The notes under the pieces are model-generated. The model was not told the DNA's origin. It worked only from the letters and a program-made list of their open reading frames with translations, and did no database searches. DNA of 64,000 nucleotides from contig NZ_CP151997.1 of NCBI RefSeq assembly GCF_038595005.1, positions 1 through 64,000 of the forward strand, written 5' to 3'. This document shows, piece by piece, positions 1 through 7,913 of the stretch (positions are counted from its first letter, which is position 1; each line of letters opens with the position of its first letter). The DNA comes from Chryseomicrobium sp. FSL W7-1435. Its GTDB lineage: Bacteria; Bacillota; Bacilli; Bacillales_A; Planococcaceae. Both the position numbers and the translations under genes were made by a program.

Positions 1-31
1 TGTTCATATGTCGTCTTGAGACAACTTTCAT

Positions 32-124
32 ATAGTAACAAAATATTCAATGTGTTGTCAACTATTTGTTTCGTCTTGTTTTGGCGACCTCTGTATCTTA
101 GCACCGTTTTGCATAGAACGTCAA
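32..124 (-). promoter_or_regulatory. Tandem rrn-like promoters P1/P2 reading out of the window
   Basis: Two sigma-A promoters lie in tandem on the minus strand. P1 has -35 TTGACG (119-124) and -10 TAAGAT (95-100); P2 has -35 TTGACA (56-61) and -10 TACTAT (32-37). Both spacers are 18 nt. Upstream (125-175) is A/T-tract rich, like an UP element. Tandem strong promoters of this kind precede rRNA operons in Bacillales, and in B. subtilis an rRNA operon lies beyond kbaA/pdaB. No rRNA sequence is inside the window, so the target is inferred. The rest of 1-310 shows no gene. Confidence 0.55.
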
Positions 125-301
125 CGCTTTTTTGAAAATTCCACCTTACTTTTTTCATTTTCTTTTCAAATCACAAGATGATGTTACTCCCCACAAAAAC
201 ACACACAACATATCCGGCAAGAGAAATGTCTTTACACCTACTAACGTTTTTATAGGTTACTTAGAGTATGTCTGCACTTCTTCCGATCGTGTTATATGAA
301 A

Positions 302-334
302 ATAAGAAAAACCGCTCAACTTATTGTTGAGCGG
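302..334 (-). terminator. kbaA intrinsic terminator overlapping its stop codon
   Basis: A perfect 9-bp stem (312-320 pairing with 326-334) with a 5-nt loop is followed on the minus strand by a U-run (306-311). The kbaA stop codon (321-323) lies in the loop, so the last codons of the gene form one arm of the terminator. Confidence 0.85.
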
Positions 335-995
335 CCTGCTGCTTCCGTGCTTTGCGTCGTTCTTCACGCTTCGCAAGGTCAATTTCAGATTGCTTGTTGT
401 ACTTTGGTAAAGCTAGTAGTTGGAATGCATTGACGGCAAGTATCGGGAATAACAGTAAGGTTACCCAGCTGTCTACCCCTTCCGCTCGTACCATCAATAC
501 CGGCAACCATTCTAAAGTCGAAATGACAATCATAAAGAATAAAGCGGAAATCAATGCATGCTTTTTCGTTAATCGCGCTTTAATGATGGCCACTGTTGCA
601 GAAGTCCCAATCAACACCAGTAGTAACCCAAGATATAGTATTAATTGCGATGAAGATGCTGAGCCTGGACGGAAACGGAAAATAATCAAGTCGGCAATGA
701 CAATGATAATGAGTAAGATCTGCACCCAGTTCCAAAGCGTTAAGCTCTTAAAGATATTGACGCCCATCTGGTGAATCGTTAAATACGCAAAGAAACCCAT
801 TTGTGCAATGACACTAACTGTGAATCCCATGACGATCATGAAGACGAATGCTGCTGTAAACTCTCCCCACTCCCCTGCGTGGAAGTATTGAGCGAAAGCA
901 TCGTCCCATCGTATAAATAAGCCGAGCACACCTGTGACAAGTCCACCGATGAGCATCGCGCGTACAAAAAATTTAAACCAATTTCGTATAGTCAC
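321..995 (-). CDS. kbaA: KinB signalling pathway activation protein KbaA
   Basis: Integral membrane protein of 224 residues with about six hydrophobic segments and a highly basic C-terminal tail. In B. subtilis KbaA is needed for the KinB branch of the phosphorelay that triggers sporulation. The assignment rests on size, topology and position next to gerD and salA, as in B. subtilis. The start is a GTG at 995 preceded by GGAGG at good spacing. It is monocistronic here and divergent from gerD. The family is poorly conserved in sequence, so some uncertainty remains. Confidence 0.75.
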   Translation of the reverse strand: MTIRNWFKFFVRAMLIGGLVTGVLGLFIRWDDAFAQYFHAGEWGEFTAAFVFMIVMGFTVSVIAQMGFFAYLTIHQMGVNIFKSLTLWNWVQILLIIIVIADLIIFRFRPGSASSSQLILYLGLLLVLIGTSATVAIIKARLTKKHALISALFFMIVISTLEWLPVLMVRAEGVDSWVTLLLFPILAVNAFQLLALPKYNKQSEIDLAKREERRKARKQQAAQQ

Positions 996-1127
996 GAAAA
1001 ATCCTCCATCTCTTTCTAGTTCTTATCGATTGTATCAAATATATTAGATAAAAATCTATGAATCCTGTCAGTTCTTGCATATTTCCCGCTCGAAATGTGA
1101 ACACTAATTGAAAAAGGGGGAACGATG

Positions 1128-1775
1128 ATGAGAGTTTGGCTGCTTCTCGCTTGTACCTGTCTTCTAGTAGCATGCTCACCTTTTGAGCAAAAGTCGACTT
1201 ATGATGATACTAAAAAAATGGTGATTGATGCACTTCAGACAGAAGAGGGGAAAAAGGCATTGCGGGATACACTTGGAGATCCTACATTTCAGAAGATGCT
1301 CGTCCTTGAGCAAGATGTAGTGCAACAGTCGGTGGAGAAAACTCTTCTTAGCGAAGAAGGAAAGATTTTTTGGGAACATTCCATGCAAGACCCGAAGTTT
1401 ATGGAATCGATGGCAAAGAGTATGACCGACCAACAAAAAGAACTCATGAAGCAATTGATGGCTGACCCGACCTATATGAAAGGTTGGGAAGAATTTTGGC
1501 AACAACCTGAGCAACAACAAGAACTTGAAAAGCTTTTAAAGTCGAGCAGTCTTCGGGAAGAAATGAAGAAGGTTGTTGAAGAAACGATTCAAAATCCAGT
1601 GTGGAAAGCCTATTGGCAAGAGCTTGTCATGAATGCCGCTGAGGCGGGTAAAGGCACGGGTGAACAGGGTGAAGCAGGTTCTCCACCTGGTGGTAACCAA
1701 GGAGGCGGAACTGGTGGTGGTGCTGGTGGCGGCGCTGGCGGTGCTGATAGTTCAGGCGGAAGTAGTGGTCAATAA
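1128..1775 (+). CDS. gerD: Spore germination lipoprotein GerD
   Basis: Secreted lipoprotein of 215 residues. A short hydrophobic signal peptide ends in a lipobox LVAC with lipidated Cys at residue 16. The middle is a charged helical region with repeated 'DP.F/Y...' segments (residues about 35-160), and the C-terminus is a glycine-rich low-complexity tail. In Bacillus, GerD sits in the spore inner membrane and organises nutrient germinant receptors into the germinosome. ATG codons occur at 1125 and 1128; the second is 7 nt from the GGGGG Shine-Dalgarno and is preferred. It is the only + strand gene in the left half, convergent with salA, as in B. subtilis. Confidence 0.9.
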   Translation: MRVWLLLACTCLLVACSPFEQKSTYDDTKKMVIDALQTEEGKKALRDTLGDPTFQKMLVLEQDVVQQSVEKTLLSEEGKIFWEHSMQDPKFMESMAKSMTDQQKELMKQLMADPTYMKGWEEFWQQPEQQQELEKLLKSSSLREEMKKVVEETIQNPVWKAYWQELVMNAAEAGKGTGEQGEAGSPPGGNQGGGTGGGAGGGAGGADSSGGSSGQ

Positions 1776-1817
1776 AAAAGGCAGCATTCTCAATCATTCG
1801 AGAATGCTGCCTGCTTT
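1774..1817. terminator. Bidirectional terminator between gerD and salA
   Basis: A perfect 12-bp stem (1780-1791 with 1800-1811) and an 8-nt loop sit between the convergent gerD and salA stop codons. An A-run precedes it (1773-1779) and a T-rich stretch follows, so it can end transcription from both sides. Confidence 0.85.
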
Positions 1818-1818
1818 A

Positions 1819-2868
1819 TTATGCGCGTTCGATTACAAGTTGTGCGATTTCGTTGTAGAGTTTGCCTGTTGGATGCGACTCTTCATAAACAGACGGTGCG
1901 AAATCTTCGCTACTCCAGTCCGGTTGTCCAAGTGGAATCTGCCCAAGCAGTTCTGTGCGAAGTTCTTCTGCAAGTTTAGGTCCGCCACCTTTACCAAAGA
2001 CCATCTCCCGCTCGCCAGTCGATTTCGATTCATACCACGCCATGTTTTCGATGACGCCGATGACTTCGTGGTCAGTTTGAAGCGCCATAGCCCCTGCACG
2101 CGCTGCTACAAATGCCGCAGTTGGGTGAGGTGTTGTTACGACGATTTCTTTTGAAGCCGGAAGCATTTGGTGGATGTCTAATGCAACGTCCCCTGTTCCC
2201 GGTGGAAGATCTAATAGAAGGAAGTCTAGTTCTCCCCATTCAACATCTTTGAAAAATTGGTCGAGAACTTTACCTAACATTGGTCCACGCCAAACGACAG
2301 GTGCGTTGTTTTCCACGAAGAAGCCCATGGAGATAACTTTCACGCCTTTGCGTTCTACAGGAATGATGCGATCTTCTTTGATCTGCGGATTTTCGCGAAT
2401 GCCCATCATGTCAGGCACGCTGAAACCATAAATATCCGCATCCACAAGGCCGACTTTCTTCCCTAGACGAGCCAGTGCTACTGCGAGGTTGACGGAAACA
2501 GTTGATTTCCCTACTCCACCTTTACCCGAAGCAATCGAAATGATTTTCACGCTTGTTGCTGGAGAAGTAAGGCTTTCTGCTGCTGCGCCAAGTTGGCCAC
2601 GGAATTGTTCAAGTGCTTCTTTTGGAAGCTCTTCAAAACGAATCCCAACTGTAGCAACCCCAGCACTTTTTAGCGTATCAACAACTTTTGTTTGAAGTTG
2701 CATTTGTTCTGCCGTATTTGTTTTTGCAATAGCTACTTTGACACTTACGTAGTTCTTATCTTCTTTAATTTTGACGGAGAGAATCCCGTTTGTTTCTTCG
2801 AGTGTTTTATGTAGAAACGGATCTTCGAGTTTTCCAAGAAGAGCCCGTACCTCTTGTTCAGTTAGCAT
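1819..2868 (-). CDS. salA: Mrp/NBP35-family P-loop ATPase SalA
   Basis: ATPase of 349 residues. The N-terminal part (about 1-90) is a MIP18/DUF59-like domain. The C-terminal part is a MinD/Mrp-type P-loop domain with deviant Walker A GKGGVGKST and the family segment DLPPGTGD. Relatives are iron-sulfur carriers, but the C-terminal CxxC seen in ApbC-type proteins is absent, as in B. subtilis SalA, which represses scoC. The ATG at 2868 lies 8 nt from AAGGAG; the longer TTG start at 2874 is too close to it. It lies just downstream of cwlD (20 nt), probably in one transcript. Confidence 0.88.
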   Translation of the reverse strand: MLTEQEVRALLGKLEDPFLHKTLEETNGILSVKIKEDKNYVSVKVAIAKTNTAEQMQLQTKVVDTLKSAGVATVGIRFEELPKEALEQFRGQLGAAAESLTSPATSVKIISIASGKGGVGKSTVSVNLAVALARLGKKVGLVDADIYGFSVPDMMGIRENPQIKEDRIIPVERKGVKVISMGFFVENNAPVVWRGPMLGKVLDQFFKDVEWGELDFLLLDLPPGTGDVALDIHQMLPASKEIVVTTPHPTAAFVAARAGAMALQTDHEVIGVIENMAWYESKSTGEREMVFGKGGGPKLAEELRTELLGQIPLGQPDWSSEDFAPSVYEESHPTGKLYNEIAQLVIERA

Positions 2869-2888
2869 GCTCAAAACTCCTTTTTGTC

Positions 2889-3644
2889 CTAGTCGTCTAC
2901 TAGTATAGCATACCCTTCAGGAGTAGGGGACGGCTGTGCTTGCGACTGAAAAAACTGCTCTAACCCCTCTACAATACCTTGTGCAATTTTTTGTTGATAT
3001 TCCTTGGATTGTAGCAATTCTCGTTCTTCATCATTGCTAATAAATCCTGTTTCGACTAAAACGGAAGGAGCATTGGCTTTCTTCAAAAGATAGATTTGGC
3101 GAATACCCATCGCTTCACGATCAGTGTTTTGAAGGGACTCTCGAAGTGTTTGTTGAATGGCTTTGGCGAGCGGCTTCCCATCCACTTCCCCTTCTTCATG
3201 AAAGAACACTTGGGCTCCTCGCCACTTCGACTGGGGCACCGCGTTGACGTGGACACTCAAAATAGCATCTGCTTTAGCTTGATTCATTTTCTGTTCACGG
3301 TACAAAAGGTCTGCGCGTTTCCGGGCACGAACTGTCGGGAAGTCTTCTTGTGGATTGGCTTCTTCAATAGCATCCGCTTCTGTACTTCGCGTCAAGATCA
3401 CTTTGGCATCCCGCTTCTCGAGCTGGCGTTTGACTTCCTGCACTAATTGTAAAGTGATATCGCTTTCTACAATCTCACCATGGCTAGCTCCTCCATCGAC
3501 TCCCCCGTGTCCCGGATCCAACACAATCACCTTGCCCTCCAGCGCATCTGGCCCGAAGCCCCTCATCATCCCATTTGCTTGCTGCGACCATGCCCAGATT
3601 CCTGCGACGATGATGACGCCTAGCAGCACCCATCTCTTTTTCAT
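2889..3644 (-). CDS. cwlD: N-acetylmuramoyl-L-alanine amidase CwlD
   Basis: Exported or membrane-anchored zinc amidase of 251 residues. An N-terminal hydrophobic segment (about 4-20) precedes an Amidase_3 domain. The zinc motif DPGHGG lies near residue 43, the second zinc His in SVHVNA, and the catalytic Glu in VLVETGF. CwlD removes stem peptides from muramic acid so that muramic delta-lactam can form in spore cortex. ATG has an AAGGAG site upstream. First gene of the cwlD-salA pair; upstream lies repeat array A rather than the usual ybaJ-ybaK. Confidence 0.92.
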   Translation of the reverse strand: MKKRWVLLGVIIVAGIWAWSQQANGMMRGFGPDALEGKVIVLDPGHGGVDGGASHGEIVESDITLQLVQEVKRQLEKRDAKVILTRSTEADAIEEANPQEDFPTVRARKRADLLYREQKMNQAKADAILSVHVNAVPQSKWRGAQVFFHEEGEVDGKPLAKAIQQTLRESLQNTDREAMGIRQIYLLKKANAPSVLVETGFISNDEERELLQSKEYQQKIAQGIVEGLEQFFQSQAQPSPTPEGYAILVDD

Positions 3645-3689
3645 GCCTCGACTCCTTTTTGATGCAGTGTATGCGGGTGGGGTTTTGGG

Positions 3690-3832
3690 TATGAGTGGGT
3701 GGATTGATTGTGACGTTAAGACAGCTCATTCTGACCTTAAGTCGTTCCATTATGACGTTAGCGGCTCCCATTATGACATTAATCGATGCGACTATGACAT
3801 TGCTGATTTTATGGAAACTAATTCACTCAATT
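3690..3832 (+). repeat. 21-bp-period intergenic repeat array, copy A
   Basis: Four units of exactly 21 bp begin at 3711, 3732, 3753 and 3774, each opening with TGAC(G/A/C)TTA and closing in CATT(A/C) or a variant. A fifth half-unit at 3795 runs into the end motif TTTTATGGAAACTAATTCA (3807-3825). Copies B and C share the period, unit core and end motif. No Shine-Dalgarno-supported gene lies in 3645-3984. Confidence 0.85.
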
Positions 3833-3984
3833 CCATGTGGTTTATAATTCGTATTCACTTCCTGAGGCTACTATAATCAATTCCCCAAAACTTAATTGTA
3901 TTAGTTTCGGAGTGAGAATTATGTCGCTAAGTGTTCTTGTTATCATTCCATCAAGAAAAAGCTATAAGATGCTTCCCTGATGCT

Positions 3985-4977
3985 TTACGATTCTTTAGAG
4001 TATTTTTGAGATTTCGTATATCCATTAACTTTAAATCCTTCGTTTAAAAGGAACTTACGAATTGTTCTTAATTCAAGTTCTGGTAGGTGTTTTTTGATTT
4101 CTGCGATAGATAAATGCGAATTACGAATACTGAATTGACTGAGGATGTTGAGAGAAACTAAGTGGCTCGCTCGAATTTTACACGTACTACAAATCCAAGT
4201 TCGGATAGACTTTTTTAGTGCAGTATGACATTCCGGACAATAAAGCCCTTGCAACAAGTCTTTCTCATCCACCTGATATCTCGAACAATATGATTTTTCT
4301 TTAAACTCTTTTGTTTTTAGAAGAAGCTTTTCTTTAACGCTCAAATAATCCCCTTCTGATAGGAAAACAGGAAGGTTTTGTAATTGCTGAATGTATAGAG
4401 GCAATTTTTTGCGTGTAAGAAATGAATGCGGTGGTAGAAAAGGAAGTTCAAATGTAGTTGTTGGATTCGCCCAAACAATGCAAGTGTAGATAGGCAGCCG
4501 AAAATTTTGGAATAGCTTTTGGAGACCATCCAGGTTTCGATCAAGTTGAACAAAGGGGCAATCAAAAGCTTGAGGTGTTTTATCAGGTAGAGTTCGAATG
4601 ATTTGGGAAGGATGAGAACAAAATTTAACATGTCCAGCAATATTCTTCACTTCAATTAGCAGCAAATATTTTCTGGTGAGTAAGAGATAATCGATTTGAA
4701 TGACTCGTTTCGAGTGAACTTGTGCCACGAAATTACGGATAAGTAGTGTTGATTTGTCGAAAACTACTTCCTCGAGCGCACGGAGCACTTTTGATTCACC
4801 GCGTCCTCCTGTTTTAATGTTCATGAGTTGAGAGTCTACATAACTTTTTTGAGGATGTGTAGAAGGGATACGAGCATAGAAAATTTCGAGGTCTTGAAGT
4901 GAAGTGTCGTTGTAATAAAGTTCGATAGCTATTCCTCCTTTTTTAGTAGAATAGCATTTGGGTGAAAGTGTGTACAT
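3985..4977 (-). CDS. NERD domain-containing protein with C-terminal zinc ribbon
   Basis: Putative nuclease-related protein, up to 330 residues. The NERD domain (about 55-170) shows GGRGE near its start and the PD-(D/E)xK-like pattern IDYLLL...LIEVKN expected of a nuclease fold. A zinc ribbon CPEC...CSTC occupies about 249-269, followed by a helical tail. The only ATG (4977) has no ribosome-binding site, while a strong AAAGGAGG lies inside the frame at codons 12-15. Typical NERD proteins begin about 45 residues before GxRGE, which fits initiation at the ATC codon at 4924-4926, 7 nt after GGAGG. The gene replaces ybaJ-ybaK of B. subtilis and is flanked by repeat arrays A and B. Biological role unknown. 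Confidence 0.8.
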   Translation of the reverse strand: MYTLSPKCYSTKKGGIAIELYYNDTSLQDLEIFYARIPSTHPQKSYVDSQLMNIKTGGRGESKVLRALEEVVFDKSTLLIRNFVAQVHSKRVIQIDYLLLTRKYLLLIEVKNIAGHVKFCSHPSQIIRTLPDKTPQAFDCPFVQLDRNLDGLQKLFQNFRLPIYTCIVWANPTTTFELPFLPPHSFLTRKKLPLYIQQLQNLPVFLSEGDYLSVKEKLLLKTKEFKEKSYCSRYQVDEKDLLQGLYCPECHTALKKSIRTWICSTCKIRASHLVSLNILSQFSIRNSHLSIAEIKKHLPELELRTIRKFLLNEGFKVNGYTKSQKYSKES

Positions 4978-5029
4978 TAAATTTTGAAGCAGATTTAAGT
5001 GGTTTCAGAATGCTTTAGTCAGGTGATTA

Positions 5030-5206
5030 TTACATTAACTTCGTTGATTCTGACGTTAGCGGCTTCCATTCATACATTAACCTCGCTCATTCTGACGTTA
5101 CAAAGTCCCACTCTTACATTCCTCATTTTATGGAAACCAATCGATCACTCCAAAAAGTGTTTAAGCCCTTCCTAGTAAGCCCTTAGCTACCCAAGCCCTT
5201 CCTACC
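5030..5206 (+). repeat. 21-bp-period intergenic repeat array, copy B
   Basis: Units of exactly 21 bp begin at 5030, 5051, 5072 and 5093, alternating TTACATTA/ATACATTA and TGACGTTA openings. A final unit at 5114 leads into TTTTATGGAAACCAATC (5126-5142). A tail with CCCTTCCTAGTAAGCCCTTA (5166-5185), echoed at 5196-5206, matches the tail of copy C. Same orientation as copy A. No gene is seen in 4978-5340. Confidence 0.85.
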
Positions 5207-5211
5207 AAAAC

Positions 5212-5247
5212 AAAAAACCCACCCTCGCATAAGCGAGGATGGGTTTG
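5212..5247 (-). terminator. Terminator of the rplM-rpsI operon
   Basis: A 13-bp stem with one mismatch or wobble (5216-5228 with 5233-5245), a 4-nt loop and a U-run on the minus strand (5212-5217). It lies about 95 nt after the rpsI stop; two small palindromes (5270-5285, 5310-5323) lie between. Confidence 0.85.
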
Positions 5248-5340
5248 AAAACATTAAAGGAATGGTACTCGATTTCGTTCGAAATCTCCGTCCCATACTG
5301 GATCCATAAGCGAATAAATTCGCAACGGTTCCAGCAACAA

Positions 5341-5733
5341 TTAACGTTTTGAGAACTGAGGTGCACGACGAGCGCCTTTAAGACCTGGCTTTTTACGCTC
5401 TTTCATACGTGGGTCACGCGTTAAGAATCCAGCAGATTTTAACTTCCCGCGGAAGTCTGGGTCTACTGTAAGTAATGCACGTGCGATACCGTGACGGATA
5501 GCACCAGCTTGACCAGTGAATCCTCCACCGTTTACGTTTACGTGAACATCGTAGCTACCAAGAGTTTCAGTAGTTACAAGTGGTTGTTTGATAATTTGCT
5601 CAAGCGTTTCGTATGGAACGTAGTCCGCTACTTCACGTTTGTTGATGATGATTTTGCCAGCGCCTGGTACTAAACGTACGCGAGCTACTGAGCTTTTACG
5701 ACGGCCTGTGCCGATATATTGAACTTGTGCCAA
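5341..5733 (-). CDS. rpsI: 30S ribosomal protein S9
   Basis: S9, 130 residues, with the typical [14 protein letters not shown] start and the basic C-terminal tail ending SKR that reaches the P-site tRNA. The start is TTG at 5733, 8 nt from AGGAGG. Second gene of the rplM-rpsI pair, 22 nt after rplM. Confidence 0.97.
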   Translation of the reverse strand: MAQVQYIGTGRRKSSVARVRLVPGAGKIIINKREVADYVPYETLEQIIKQPLVTTETLGSYDVHVNVNGGGFTGQAGAIRHGIARALLTVDPDFRGKLKSAGFLTRDPRMKERKKPGLKGARRAPQFSKR

Positions 5734-5755
5734 GGGTATGTCCTCCTCTTAATGA

Positions 5756-6193
5756 TTATCCGCGAAGCTCGTATGCTTCTGGTTGTTGTGCTGCATGTTG
5801 GTGCTCTGCTCCAGCGTATACGTGAAGCTTACGGAACATTTGACGACCTAAAGAGTTTTTAGGAAGCATTCCTTTGATTGCTAATTCAAGCATTTGAGTT
5901 GGGTACTTAGTACGCATCTCAAGAGCTGTACGTTGCTTTAATCCACCCGTGTATTGTGTGTGACGGTAGTAGATTTTGTTTTGCAATTTGTTACCTGTTA
6001 ATTCGATCTTTTCAGCGTTGATGATGATCACGTGATCACCTGTGTCGACGTTTGGTGTGAATGTTGGTTTGTTTTTACCACGTAAGATAGAAGCTACTTC
6101 TGAAGCTAGACGACCAAGTGTTTGGCCTTCAGCGTCAACAACTAACCATTTACGCTCTACTTCGTGACCTTTAGCCATGAATGTTGTACGCAT
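5756..6193 (-). CDS. rplM: 50S ribosomal protein L13
   Basis: L13, 145 residues, full length against B. subtilis, with the family segments [24 protein letters not shown] and [13 protein letters not shown]13 is an early assembly protein of the large subunit. ATG has an AGGAGG site upstream. First gene of rplM-rpsI. Its leader (6194-6298) occupies the position of the autoregulatory L13 leader of Bacillales, but I could not confirm that fold. Confidence 0.97.
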   Translation of the reverse strand: MRTTFMAKGHEVERKWLVVDAEGQTLGRLASEVASILRGKNKPTFTPNVDTGDHVIIINAEKIELTGNKLQNKIYYRHTQYTGGLKQRTALEMRTKYPTQMLELAIKGMLPKNSLGRQMFRKLHVYAGAEHQHAAQQPEAYELRG

Positions 6194-6298
6194 GTATATT
6201 GTCCTCCTAATAACGATCTTATTCGTTCTTGAATTTTCGATTTAACCTAACAATTAAGTTTCGGGGCTCATTTGTGGGGTTTGAAAATACCATACATC

Positions 6299-6327
6299 AT
6301 CGTATAACACATACGAGATTCTGTCAA
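6299..6327 (-). promoter_or_regulatory. rplM promoter
   Basis: -35 TTGACA (6322-6327) and -10 TACGAT (6299-6304) on the minus strand with a 17-nt spacer, placed between truA and rplM. It leaves a leader of roughly 100 nt before the rplM start. Confidence 0.75.
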
Positions 6328-6357
6328 GCGATTTTCAAAAAACACCTGGAAAAGTTG

Positions 6358-7104
6358 CTACAAGTCTTCATAGCCTACTTTTTCAAGATACAACCCCTGT
6401 GGCGGAGCCGTTCTCCCAGCTCGACCTCTGTCCTTTGCTGAGATAATTTGTGACATCTTAGAAGGATCGAGCTTGCCGGTCCCAACTTCCCACAATGTGC
6501 CCGCAATGATACGCACCATATTGTACAAAAATCCGTTGCCTGTGATGACTAAGTGCAATTGGTGGCCGTGCTGTTCTAGTTGGATATCATAAATCGTTCG
6601 TACAAAATCTTGAATGCTGGTGTTTGCCGCGCTAAAGCTTCGGAAATCATGTTCGCCAAGTAGCTGCTGAGCCGCTTGATGCATGCGTGTGACGTCCGGC
6701 TGCCTTCCGGGGATAAAGGATACCATGTGACGCTCAAAAGGCATAGGGATGTCTTCTAGCGTCCATTTGTACCGATAGGTCTTCCACTTCACATCAAACC
6801 GTGCATGAAAGTCATCTGCAGCTTGTTCGATGTGCAAGAAACGGATGTCTCCAGGCAACTGTGCATTCAGCCCTCGCACCCAGCCATAAGGGGAAATGGT
6901 CAAGTCGCTATCGAAATGAATCACTTGCCCCGTTGCATGGACGCCGGTATCTGTCCGACCACTTGCTACAACACGTGTAAAAACACCTTTATGCATAGTC
7001 ATTAAAACTTTTTCTATCTCTTCTTGCACCGTACGCCCGTTGGGTTGCACCTGGTAGCCAGAGAAACTACTTCCGTCATAACTGATCACTGCACGTAATC
7101 GCAT
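6358..7104 (-). CDS. truA: tRNA pseudouridine(38-40) synthase TruA
   Basis: TruA, 248 residues. It converts uridines 38-40 of the tRNA anticodon arm to pseudouridine. The catalytic Asp is in SGRTDTGVHATGQV near residue 52. ATG 7104 is chosen because AGGGGGC lies just upstream and the protein then starts MRLRAVISYDG, as in the family; a longer frame to 7191 overlaps ecfT and lacks support. It follows ecfT by 11 nt, last gene of the ecfA1-ecfA2-ecfT-truA operon. Confidence 0.95.
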   Translation of the reverse strand: MRLRAVISYDGSSFSGYQVQPNGRTVQEEIEKVLMTMHKGVFTRVVASGRTDTGVHATGQVIHFDSDLTISPYGWVRGLNAQLPGDIRFLHIEQAADDFHARFDVKWKTYRYKWTLEDIPMPFERHMVSFIPGRQPDVTRMHQAAQQLLGEHDFRSFSAANTSIQDFVRTIYDIQLEQHGHQLHLVITGNGFLYNMVRIIAGTLWEVGTGKLDPSKMSQIISAKDRGRAGRTAPPQGLYLEKVGYEDL

Positions 7105-7115
7105 ACAACTGCCCC

Positions 7116-7913
7116 CTAATTTCGCAGCAGCAGAAGTACGACTGCTAGCACGATGAGTAGTAGGATAGCGCCCGTATCTCGGAATCGCCAATCTAGCTGA
7201 CGGTAACGAGTTCGACCTTCCCCTCCGCGGTACCCGCGCACTTCCATCGCAGTAGCCAAATCTTCTGCTCGCTTAAAGGCACTGACGAACAAAGGGATCA
7301 AAAGCGGGACAACGGCCTTCAGACGCTCTTTGAAAGGTCCTGTCGTCATATCAGAGCCACGGGCCATCTGCGCTTTCATAATTTTATCCGTCTCATCCAT
7401 TAGCGTAGGAATGAAACGTAATGAAATTGACATCATCAAAGCAAGTTCATGCACAGGCAGTTTGATTTTCTTGAACGGATTCAGCAATAACTCAAGTGCG
7501 TCTGTGATAGAAATCGGCGTTGTCGACAACGTGAGGATGGTCGTCATCACCACAAGTACAAAGAAACGAATGGCGATGAATACACCTTGAATGACACCAC
7601 CTGTGTAAATTTCAGTGAATCCAAGATCCAGTAACACCGTACCTTCTTTTGTGAAGAACGTGTGCAACAAGAAGGTGAAAATTAATAAGAACAGAATCGG
7701 TTTTAATCCCATCACTATGAAGTAGAAACGTATACCTGACAACTTTACAATTAAAAATGTAAAGAGAATCAGCAAGCCATAGGTAATCCAACTGTTGGCT
7801 AGAAATACGATAGCAATGAATAGGAATACAAAAATCAGTTTTGCCCGCGCATCAATGCGGTGGACGATCGAATCCCCAGGGATGTAACGACCAAATATCA
7901 TTTTCTCAAGCAT
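7116..7913 (-). CDS. ecfT: ECF transporter transmembrane subunit EcfT
   Basis: Scaffold membrane subunit of the shared energy-coupling-factor vitamin transporter, 265 residues. Hydrophobic segments lie in the N-terminal half with one at the extreme C-terminus. The coupling helices carry the two A-R-G type motifs, visible as ARGSD (about 192) and EVRGYRG (about 227), which dock onto the two ATPases. The start overlaps ecfA2 by 8 nt, indicating translational coupling. Confidence 0.94.
   Translation of the reverse strand: MLEKMIFGRYIPGDSIVHRIDARAKLIFVFLFIAIVFLANSWITYGLLILFTFLIVKLSGIRFYFIVMGLKPILFLLIFTFLLHTFFTKEGTVLLDLGFTEIYTGGVIQGVFIAIRFFVLVVMTTILTLSTTPISITDALELLLNPFKKIKLPVHELALMMSISLRFIPTLMDETDKIMKAQMARGSDMTTGPFKERLKAVVPLLIPLFVSAFKRAEDLATAMEVRGYRGGEGRTRYRQLDWRFRDTGAILLLIVLAVVLLLLRN

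Noticed and set aside
1633..2154. Long + strand frame overlapping gerD and salA
   Set aside because: Opposite-frame shadow of two well-supported genes and no ribosome-binding site.
3661..3984. IS element or transposase remnant around the NERD gene
   Set aside because: No transposase motif and no terminal inverted repeats bounding the gene were found.
3711..5142. CRISPR array
   Set aside because: Units are contiguous 21-mers without spacers, diverge from each other, number only four or five, and no cas genes are nearby.
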